DNA of 5,285 nt from Bacteroidota bacterium (lineage in GTDB: Bacteria > Spirochaetota > Spirochaetia > JABMQR01): NCBI GenBank assembly GCA_013202335.1, contig JABMQR010000002.1:1-5285 (forward strand). The letters are read 5' to 3'. Below are positions 1 to 4,510 of the stretch, in pieces. Below the pieces are notes generated by a model. That model ran no database searches. It had not been told where the DNA came from and worked only from the letters and a program-made list of their open reading frames with translations. Position 1 is the first letter of the stretch. Each line of letters starts with the position of its first letter. The translations under genes were made by a program, and so were the position numbers.

Positions 1-91
1 CAAATAAATTACAATATTCAAAAATTCAAAAAAAGAAAATAAAAAGAAGAAAAATGATGTATTGATAAATTCTGTTTTGAATTTGTATTTG

Positions 92-134
92 TTTGTTATT
101 TGGATATTATTTGTTATTTGTTTTTTGTTATTTG
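92..134. repeat. Three copies of TTTGTTATTTG in the AT-rich left flank
   Basis: The 11-mer TTTGTTATTTG occurs exactly at 92-102, 110-120 and 124-134, and a related TTTGTATTTG lies at 82-91. The copies are 18 and 14 bp apart, so this is not a strict tandem array. The surrounding stretch 1-221 is extremely AT-rich, has no credible open reading frame, and lies downstream of the minus-strand dehydrogenase. A 14-bp imperfect direct repeat (GACTTTATAGATAG at 158-171, GACTTTATACATAG at 207-220) lies between the array and the gene. No GC-rich hairpin that could serve as a terminator was found here. The repeats could be simple low-complexity drift or part of an upstream region of a gene beyond the left edge; nothing decides between these. 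Confidence 0.5.
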
Positions 135-221
135 GTGCTTTATTTACGAAGATGTTTGACTTTATAGATAGACACTAAATAACGGTTTTTAAACTATTTT
201 AATATGGACTTTATACATAGG

Positions 222-1040
222 TTATTCAAAAGGAGAATTGGGTTCTTTAGCCAGGTGCTTATAAAAAAGTTTGTCAAGGTACGATGGATACCATTTTTTT
301 ATAATTGCTGATCCCTTTCCTGCAAAAGTGAGGAGTACCTTTTTTCTCTTTTTTTGTATCCCTTTTAAAATAGCTTTTGCAACTTCGTCAGGTATCATCA
401 TATTGCTTTCCTTTCGTGGAGACTCACCCTGAAGTGATCCGTTGGCAATAAGAGCAGACCTTCTGACATTCGATGCCGTGAATCCCGGGATTACCAGCAT
501 AACATTAAGGTCTGTTTTCAGATTTTCAATTCGAAGGGAACTCAAAAATCCATGCATTGCATGTTTTGATGCTGAGTAACCTATTCGTCCCGGCATACCA
601 TGAAATCCTGCAACAGAAGATACTCCTATAACAAAACCTTTATTCTTCATTAGATAAGGAAGAGCGTACTTAGTGCAATAAACAGTGCCAAAAAAATTTA
701 CCTCCATTAACGTACGAATCACTTTAAGGTCAACATCTTTGAACAAAGCTCTCATAGAAACCCCTGCGTTATTAATAAGGATATCAATAGTTTTGAAATG
801 GTTAACAGTTTCTTCAATCAGGTTCCTGCAATCCTGTTCTGAACTCACATCTGTTTTTACAGCAATAACATCTGCTCCTTTTTCTTCGAGTTCATTAACA
901 ATTTTATCAAGTTTTTCTTTATTTCTTGCAGCAAGGACAATTTTTGCTCCCTTTTCTGCCAGGAGTTGTGCAGTAGCCAAACCAATTCCCGAAGAAGATC
1001 CCGTGACAATAACAACTTTGTTTATAAAATAATTCTTCAT
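222..1040 (-). CDS. Short-chain dehydrogenase/reductase (SDR family, classical type)
   Basis: A 272-residue NAD(P)-dependent oxidoreductase of the classical SDR family, probably cytosolic; the substrate cannot be told. The Rossmann fold begins with the TGxxxGIG cofactor motif (T13, G14, G18, G20). LAAR at 36-39 places an arginine after beta-2, which often goes with NADP(H). NNAG is at 90-93. The catalytic tetrad is complete: N115 in EVNFFG, S142 in GVSSVAG, Y155 and K159 in YSASK. The PG motif is at 185-186. A basic C-terminal extension (about 228-272, rich in Lys) resembles DHRS7-like SDRs, but that link is tentative. The ATG at 1040 was chosen over an in-frame TTG at 1061, because the extra seven residues precede the normal SDR start and the putative -7 promoter box at 1064-1071 would leave no room for a leader. 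It stands alone, divergent from the tRNA gene, with no clear terminator downstream. Confidence 0.93.
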   Translation of the reverse strand: MKNYFINKVVIVTGSSSGIGLATAQLLAEKGAKIVLAARNKEKLDKIVNELEEKGADVIAVKTDVSSEQDCRNLIEETVNHFKTIDILINNAGVSMRALFKDVDLKVIRTLMEVNFFGTVYCTKYALPYLMKNKGFVIGVSSVAGFHGMPGRIGYSASKHAMHGFLSSLRIENLKTDLNVMLVIPGFTASNVRRSALIANGSLQGESPRKESNMMIPDEVAKAILKGIQKKRKKVLLTFAGKGSAIIKKWYPSYLDKLFYKHLAKEPNSPFE

Positions 1041-1063
1041 TTCTTTGTTATTAACTGACAATA

Positions 1064-1071
1064 CAAAGCTA
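1064..1071 (-). promoter_or_regulatory. Candidate -7 box of the SDR gene promoter
   Basis: On the minus strand the sequence TAGCTTTG fits the Bacteroidota -7 consensus TAnnTTTG exactly and sits 23 bp before the ATG at 1040, which would give a leader of roughly 15-20 nt. A good -33 TTTG is missing at the expected distance (about 1091-1095, where the palindrome AACATGTT at 1086-1093 ends), so this call rests on the -7 element only. Confidence 0.4.
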
Positions 1072-1115
1072 AAAATATTCAGGAAAACATGTTAGAAAAA
1101 AAACTATATAAACCT

Positions 1116-1146
1116 TTTGCAAATAAGAATAATGATATTACTTTTG
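1116..1146 (+). promoter_or_regulatory. Bacteroidota-type promoter of the tRNA-Lys gene
   Basis: The -33 element TTTG (1116-1119) and the -7 element TACTTTTG (1139-1146) are separated by 19 bp, a full match to TTTG-N19-21-TAnnTTTG, the primary sigma factor consensus described for Bacteroides. The expected transcription start is near 1151-1154, a few bases before the mature tRNA 5' end at 1160, consistent with a short leader removed by RNase P. This match is the main evidence for the phylum assignment. Confidence 0.8.
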
Positions 1147-1159
1147 CGCACAATCTGAC

Positions 1160-1232
1160 GATTCAGTAGCTCAGTTGGTAGAGCACATCCCTTTTAAGGA
1201 TGGGGTCCTGGGTTCGAGACCCAGCTGGATCA
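1160..1232 (+). tRNA. tRNA-Lys (anticodon UUU)
   Basis: All four arms fold cleanly. The acceptor GATTCAG (1160-1166) pairs with CTGGATC (1225-1231) with one U-G pair. The D stem is GCTC/GAGC around AGTTGGTA. The anticodon stem is CATCC/GGATG with loop CTTTTAA, and the T arm is CTGGG-TTCGAGA-CCCAG. The anticodon TTT at 1193-1195 reads the AAA and AAG lysine codons. The discriminator base is A (1232). The 3' CCA is not encoded (the following bases are CACA), so it must be added after transcription. It is a single-gene unit with its own promoter and terminator. Confidence 0.97.
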
Positions 1233-1237
1233 CACAT

Positions 1238-1264
1238 AAAGCCCCTGTTTATTTGGGGTTTTTT
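1238..1264 (+). terminator. Intrinsic terminator after tRNA-Lys
   Basis: The stem AAAGCCCC (1238-1245) pairs with GGGGTTTT (1255-1262), eight pairs including one G-U, around a 9-nt AT-rich loop. A six-T run follows directly (1259-1264). It lies six bases after the tRNA and is oriented for plus-strand transcription only; in the other direction the stem is followed by just three Ts. It ends 24 bp before the oxidoreductase start codon. Confidence 0.85.
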
Positions 1265-1288
1265 GCTATTAACTCAAATCGTTAAAAA

Positions 1289-2407
1289 ATGGATGCCGAA
1301 GTTACAGTCATTGGTGCCGGTGTAATTGGACTGGCTGTATCTGCAGCTTTGTCCGGTTGCAAAGGACCAGTGTTTGTTATTGAGTCTAACCATACATTCG
1401 GACAGGAAACCAGCAGCAGGAACAGTGAAGTTGTACATTCCGGTATTTATTACCTGCCAGGATCACTTAAAGGGAAACTGTGCCTGGATGGAAAAGAGAA
1501 GATATATGCCTATTGTAACAAAAATGATATCCCATACAGGAAGTGTGGAAAACTAATTGTAACTACAAAACCGGGTGAAGAGCAGCAGCTGTTTGAGATT
1601 CTTAAAAGGTCAAAGAGCAATGGAGTAACAGATGGAAGGATAATTGAACAGGATGAAGTTACCGGGATTGAACCATATGTAAAGGCAACCAGGGCATTAT
1701 ACTTTCCCTCCTCCGGTATAATTGATTCTCATTGTTTGATGAAACAACTCGAAGCAGATTCGGTAATTGGAGGTTCGCAAATGGTTTACGGTGCTGAAGT
1801 TGTTGGTATAAAAAAAAATAAAGATGGTTACCACGTTGATATGATTGATGCTGATAAACAAAAATTTGATTTCTCTACAAAAAAAATCGTGAATGCTGCT
1901 GGACTTAATGCCGGTAAAATTTCAGGATACCTTGGTATTAATGATCCGGATTACAGAGTATATTACTGGAAGGGTGAATATTTTGGAGTGGGGAATGGTA
2001 AGAACAAATATGTAAACAGCTTGGTATATCCTGTTCCTGAGCCAAATACAGTTGGTTTGGGGATTCATACCACGGTTGATCTGGGTGGCGGATTAAAACT
2101 CGGACCTAATGCAATTTGGCTCTCTGATGATAAACCGGACTTAAAAGTTGATCCTTCGCATTCAGTCATTTTTTATAATACAGTAAAACATTTTCTTCCT
2201 TTTCTCGAGTTAGATGATCTGACACCTGATCAGGCAGGAATCCGTCCAAAGCTCCAAAAGCCCGGTGATCCTGTAAGGGATTTTATTATAAACGAGGAGA
2301 GCAACAGGAACCTTCCGGGATTTGTAAATCTGTTGGGCATTGAATCTCCCGGACTCACTGCATGTCTTTCAATAGCTGACTATGTTAAGGATTTATTGAA
2401 ATTATAA
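1289..2407 (+). CDS. lhgO: FAD-dependent oxidoreductase, L-2-hydroxyglutarate oxidase/dehydrogenase family (LhgO/L2HGDH)
   Basis: A 372-residue flavoprotein of the DAO superfamily. Known members oxidise L-2-hydroxyglutarate, a by-product of malate dehydrogenase and related enzymes and a lysine/glutarate catabolite, to 2-oxoglutarate, passing electrons to the quinone pool or to oxygen. The N-terminal dinucleotide-binding motif is VIGAGVIG (7-14, GxGxxG), with the ribose-binding acidic residue E32 at the end of beta-2. The signature SSRNSEVVHSGIYY (42-55) followed by PGSLK is typical of this family. Later family blocks are NAAGLNA (202-208), YPVP (247-250), GLGIHTT (256-262), LGPNAIW (271-277), AGIRPK (316-321) and the C-terminal flavin-binding GIESPGLTACLSIA (350-363). 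The length is somewhat shorter than E. coli LhgO, but all blocks are present. The ATG has an A-rich leader and no Shine-Dalgarno. Substrate specificity is inferred from family; another 2-hydroxyacid remains possible. Its 3' end overlaps the convergent repressor gene by 6 bp. Confidence 0.9.
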   Translation: MDAEVTVIGAGVIGLAVSAALSGCKGPVFVIESNHTFGQETSSRNSEVVHSGIYYLPGSLKGKLCLDGKEKIYAYCNKNDIPYRKCGKLIVTTKPGEEQQLFEILKRSKSNGVTDGRIIEQDEVTGIEPYVKATRALYFPSSGIIDSHCLMKQLEADSVIGGSQMVYGAEVVGIKKNKDGYHVDMIDADKQKFDFSTKKIVNAAGLNAGKISGYLGINDPDYRVYYWKGEYFGVGNGKNKYVNSLVYPVPEPNTVGLGIHTTVDLGGGLKLGPNAIWLSDDKPDLKVDPSHSVIFYNTVKHFLPFLELDDLTPDQAGIRPKLQKPGDPVRDFIINEESNRNLPGFVNLLGIESPGLTACLSIADYVKDLLKL

Positions 2408-3238
2408 TCCACTATTCCCTCTACTCCCTTTATTCCCTTCTTCCTTCAAACGAAATGTTAACTTTTCAAGGTCCTTCTTTAATCCTGCTACAGTTGACAT
2501 AAGGTGGCTTTCAGGGATCATTGGATCAGGAACTTCATTGCTTATATAATTAACAAATTTCCATATTTCTTTCACATCGTTAATATGAACATCATATGGC
2601 TCGTAAATGGGGTTTAATGAGTATAACCTCAAAACTTGTCTTTCCTTTACCAAATCCTCAATAACTTTAAATACGATCCCGTCATCCATGGTAAAAACTA
2701 TGTATGCATGCCCGCTGGCAATATCCTGCCAGTTCTGCACATATTCCCCGGTAACCCATGAGCCATCAGGGATAGGCAACATTGAATCTCCTTTTAAATG
2801 AAATGTTCTGTACTTACGTTCGCGCGAGAGAAAGGGTAGCTTAAATGTAGGTAACTCCGAGATAAATTCAGGATCGGCATAACCTGTCCTGTATCCTGCT
2901 TTGGCTTTTTCAGGTACAAGCTCAATATTCTCATTGTCTTCAGTATCTACCGTTGTAGCCAGTACCCGTAACTTGCTTCCTTTAATATATACATCATATC
3001 CGCTCTCTAGCTGCCCTAACTGGCTCTCAGATAGCTCATTGAGATTTATCCTGATAAGAGTGTCAATTGAGATATTAAAAAATTTGGAGAAAACCAGCAG
3101 GGTAGCAATATTGGGATATGCAACCCCATTTTCATAACCACTAAGAGTTGAACGTTTCATATTCAGGGCATGAGAAACGTCATCCTGCGTACGTCCACGC
3201 CGTTTTCTTAAAAATTTAATATTTGTATTAAAATGCAT
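2402..3238 (-). CDS. LexA-like repressor: XRE helix-turn-helix plus S24 self-cleaving peptidase domain
   Basis: A 278-residue DNA-binding protein, likely the regulator of the divergent dinB-dnaE operon and of itself. Residues about 5-62 form an XRE/Cro-CI helix-turn-helix (recognition region DDVSHALNMKRSTLSGYENG, 19-38). A linker leads to an S24 LexA/UmuD-type domain. Catalytic residues are visible: S152 in KGDSMLP and K191 in GIVFKVIE, 39 residues apart, close to the spacing in LexA. An Ala-Gly bond (A114-G115, in KAGYRTGYADPEF) lies 37 residues before the serine, where LexA-type repressors are cut. A short charged, possibly coiled segment (about 249-268) is followed by a Gly-rich tail made by a 9-bp repeat. 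The ATG at 3238 was chosen over an in-frame TTG at 3256, because it starts just before the domain. The ATG leader is A-rich without Shine-Dalgarno. RecA-stimulated cleavage is inferred from the family, not shown. Confidence 0.93.
   Translation of the reverse strand: MHFNTNIKFLRKRRGRTQDDVSHALNMKRSTLSGYENGVAYPNIATLLVFSKFFNISIDTLIRINLNELSESQLGQLESGYDVYIKGSKLRVLATTVDTEDNENIELVPEKAKAGYRTGYADPEFISELPTFKLPFLSRERKYRTFHLKGDSMLPIPDGSWVTGEYVQNWQDIASGHAYIVFTMDDGIVFKVIEDLVKERQVLRLYSLNPIYEPYDVHINDVKEIWKFVNYISNEVPDPMIPESHLMSTVAGLKKDLEKLTFRLKEEGNKGSRGNSGL
2411..2437 (-). repeat. Three imperfect 9-bp tandem repeats encoding the repressor's C-terminal tail
   Basis: On the minus strand three 9-bp units follow one another: GGGAATAAA (2437-2429), GGGAGTAGA (2428-2420) and GGGAATAGT (2419-2411). 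They match GGGARTARA closely and encode Gly-Asn-Lys, Gly-Ser-Arg and Gly-Asn-Ser at the extreme C-terminus of the repressor, just before Gly-Leu-stop. The repeat keeps the reading frame because the unit is three codons long. It lies only a few bases from the end of the convergent gene. Confidence 0.7.
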
Positions 3239-3249
3239 GGTGATTTTTT

Positions 3250-3280
3250 TTTGCAATATAATAAAAAAAGATTATATTAT
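3250..3280 (+). promoter_or_regulatory. Candidate promoter of the dinB-dnaE operon
   Basis: TTTG at 3250-3253 and TATATTAT at 3273-3280 are spaced by 19 bp, resembling TTTG-N19-TAnnTTTG with the last two positions of the -7 box off consensus. The -7 box lies inside the palindrome at 3270-3284, which would let a bound repressor block it, and a start near 3287 would give a leader of about 70 nt. A competing candidate is ATTG (3324-3327) with TATTTTTT (3349-3356), spaced by 21 bp, which would start transcription at about the ATG itself. Neither is perfect, as might be expected for a tightly controlled promoter. Confidence 0.35.
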
Positions 3281-3284
3281 AATC
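3270..3284. promoter_or_regulatory. Putative repressor operator 1 (perfect 15-bp palindrome)
   Basis: GATTATATTATAATC is a perfect inverted repeat of two 7-bp arms, GATTATA and TATAATC, around one central base. It lies in the gap between the divergent LexA-like repressor and dinB, in the repressor's leader and over the candidate dinB -7 box. Size and symmetry suit a dimer of an XRE-type regulator. That the neighbouring repressor binds it is inferred from position. Confidence 0.7.
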
Positions 3285-3292
3285 AAAAAAAT

Positions 3293-3307
3293 GATTATAT
3301 TCTAATC
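3293..3307. promoter_or_regulatory. Putative repressor operator 2 (15-bp palindrome, one mismatch)
   Basis: GATTATATTCTAATC shares 14 of 15 bases with operator 1 and its two arms are symmetric except at one position. Its start is 23 bp from the start of operator 1, close to two helical turns, so two dimers could sit on nearly the same face of the DNA. It touches the repressor's -7 box (3307-3314) and covers the expected repressor transcription start, fitting autorepression. Confidence 0.65.
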
Positions 3308-3338
3308 AAAAATAGATTAAAGGATTGACAAATACAAA
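3307..3338 (-). promoter_or_regulatory. Promoter of the LexA-like repressor gene
   Basis: Read on the minus strand, TTTG (3338-3335) is followed after 20 bp by TATTTTTG (3314-3307), a full match to TTTG-N19-21-TAnnTTTG. Transcription would start near 3300-3303, giving a leader of about 60-65 nt that contains operator 1. Operator 2 overlaps the -7 box by one base and covers the start site. Confidence 0.65.
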
Positions 3339-3358
3339 TTTTTGTGAATATTTTTTAT

Positions 3359-4510
3359 ATGGCAACAGGAAGCAGAAATATTGTGCATTTTGATCTGGAT
3401 ACTTTTTTTGTATCGGTAGAGAGGTTGAAGAACAGTAAATTACAGGGAAAGCCCGTGGTTATAGGAGGTGCTTCAGATCGTGGTGTGGTTGCCAGTTGCA
3501 GCTATGAAGCAAGAGAATTCGGGGTACATTCGGCTATGCCTATGAAGATGGTACGTAACCTGTGTCCTGATGCGCTGGTAATTCGTGGTGATATGGAACT
3601 CTACAGTAAGTATTCACATATGGTTACAGACATTATTGCAGAAAAAGCGCCGGTGTACGAAAAAGCTTCAATTGATGAACATTATATTGATATTACCGGA
3701 ATGGATCGCTTTTTTGGATGTCTGGCGTGGACAAAAGAACTGCGTAATGATATAATAAATAATACCGGGCTTCCTGTTTCATTCGGATTGTCAGTAAACA
3801 AGACTATTTCTAAGATCGCTGCCGGAGAAGCTAAGCCTAATGGAGAACTTGAAATACCCGGGGAAGAGGTAAAGTCATTCATTTTTCCGCTGTCTATCAG
3901 GAAGATACCTATGATAGGAAATAAAACATTTTTTCTGTTGCGGTCCATGGGAGTATCTACCATAGAAACACTAAGCAGCATACCTGTAGATATGATGGAA
4001 CGCCTGCTTGGAAAAAACGGGATTGTCATCTGGAAAAAAGCCAATGGTGTTGATACAACACCTGTAATCCGTTACTCCGAACGAAAATCTATAAGTACAG
4101 AGCAGACTTTTGAAAAAGATAGTACCGATATTCTCAAGCTGAATCAGATACTGATAGCTATGGTAGAAAAAATTACATATGAACTGAGGAAAAAGCAAAA
4201 ACTCACATCATGCGTAACAGTGAAGATCAGGTACTCGAATTTCGACACACATACTTTGCAGAAAAGAATATCATACACATCATTCGATCATGTACTGATA
4301 GAAATTGCCAGGGAATTATTCGGCAGATTGTACTATCGCAGAATGCTGATACGCCTGATTGGTGTACGTTTCAGCCACCTGGTAAATGGAGTGCAGCAAC
4401 TTAATATGTTCGAAGATACACCGGAAATGATAAGTCTCTACCTGGCTATGGATAAACTGCGTAACAGGTTTGGGAAATATGCAATAAGGAGAGCTGTAAA
4501 TGTACCTTAA
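3359..4510 (+). CDS. dinB: DNA polymerase IV (Y-family translesion polymerase, DinB)
   Basis: A 383-residue error-prone polymerase that copies past damaged bases. Catalytic acidic residues are intact: D12 in HFDLD, and D106 and E107 in the motif SIDEHYID; F17 is at the steric-gate position that excludes ribonucleotides. The finger/palm blocks GVVASCSYEAREFGVHSAMP and the helix-hairpin-helix segment (about 180-205) follow, then the little-finger domain from SISTEQTF (244-251) to about 345. A beta-clamp-binding motif QLNMF is at 347-351, followed by a 32-residue tail ending in FGKYAIRRA. The ATG at 3359 was preferred to an in-frame GTG at 3344, because MATGSRNIVHFDLD is the usual family N-terminus; neither has a Shine-Dalgarno. 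It is divergent from the LexA-like repressor and overlaps the downstream dnaE-like gene by 11 bp, so the two are surely cotranscribed. It is likely repressed through the palindromes at 3270-3307. Confidence 0.96.
   Translation: MATGSRNIVHFDLDTFFVSVERLKNSKLQGKPVVIGGASDRGVVASCSYEAREFGVHSAMPMKMVRNLCPDALVIRGDMELYSKYSHMVTDIIAEKAPVYEKASIDEHYIDITGMDRFFGCLAWTKELRNDIINNTGLPVSFGLSVNKTISKIAAGEAKPNGELEIPGEEVKSFIFPLSIRKIPMIGNKTFFLLRSMGVSTIETLSSIPVDMMERLLGKNGIVIWKKANGVDTTPVIRYSERKSISTEQTFEKDSTDILKLNQILIAMVEKITYELRKKQKLTSCVTVKIRYSNFDTHTLQKRISYTSFDHVLIEIARELFGRLYYRRMLIRLIGVRFSHLVNGVQQLNMFEDTPEMISLYLAMDKLRNRFGKYAIRRAVNVP
4486..4491 (+). promoter_or_regulatory. Shine-Dalgarno sequence of the dnaE-like gene, inside dinB
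   Basis: AAGGAG lies 8 nt before the ATG at 4500, ideal spacing. No other start in this window has one. It falls within the dinB codons for Ile-Arg-Arg, so it may partly reflect protein constraint. A TAA at 4497-4499, in the dnaE frame directly before the ATG, rules out any earlier start. Confidence 0.55.

Noticed and set aside
22..84. Inverted repeat AAATTCAAAA (22-31) and TTTTGAATTT (75-84)
   Set aside because: Ten AT-rich pairs separated by 43 bases in low-complexity DNA are easily explained by chance, and no T-run or gene end is positioned to use it.
685..1032. Open reading frame on the plus strand inside the dehydrogenase gene
   Set aside because: It is fully antisense to a complete SDR with an intact catalytic tetrad, and its translation is Ser/Leu/Ile-rich with no recognisable motif.
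1086..1093. Palindrome AACATGTT near the -33 region of the dehydrogenase promoter
   Set aside because: An isolated 8-bp palindrome is too short to support an operator call and no regulator gene is nearby.
3239..3256. N-terminal extension of the repressor from a TTG codon at 3256
   Set aside because: The added residues are Lys-rich filler encoded by a poly-A tract, and the ATG at 3238 starts directly before the helix-turn-helix.
3315..3329. Possible third operator beginning GATTA, 22 bp after operator 2
   Set aside because: Only the left five bases match; the right half is not symmetric with it, so it is at best a half-site.
3334..3345. Inverted repeat ACAAA-TT-TTTGT just before dinB
   Set aside because: Five AT-rich pairs; it does not resemble the two 15-bp operators and partly coincides with the repressor -33 box.
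3682..4198. Two minus-strand open frames inside dinB
   Set aside because: They are antisense to conserved polymerase IV sequence and show no domain or promoter of their own.
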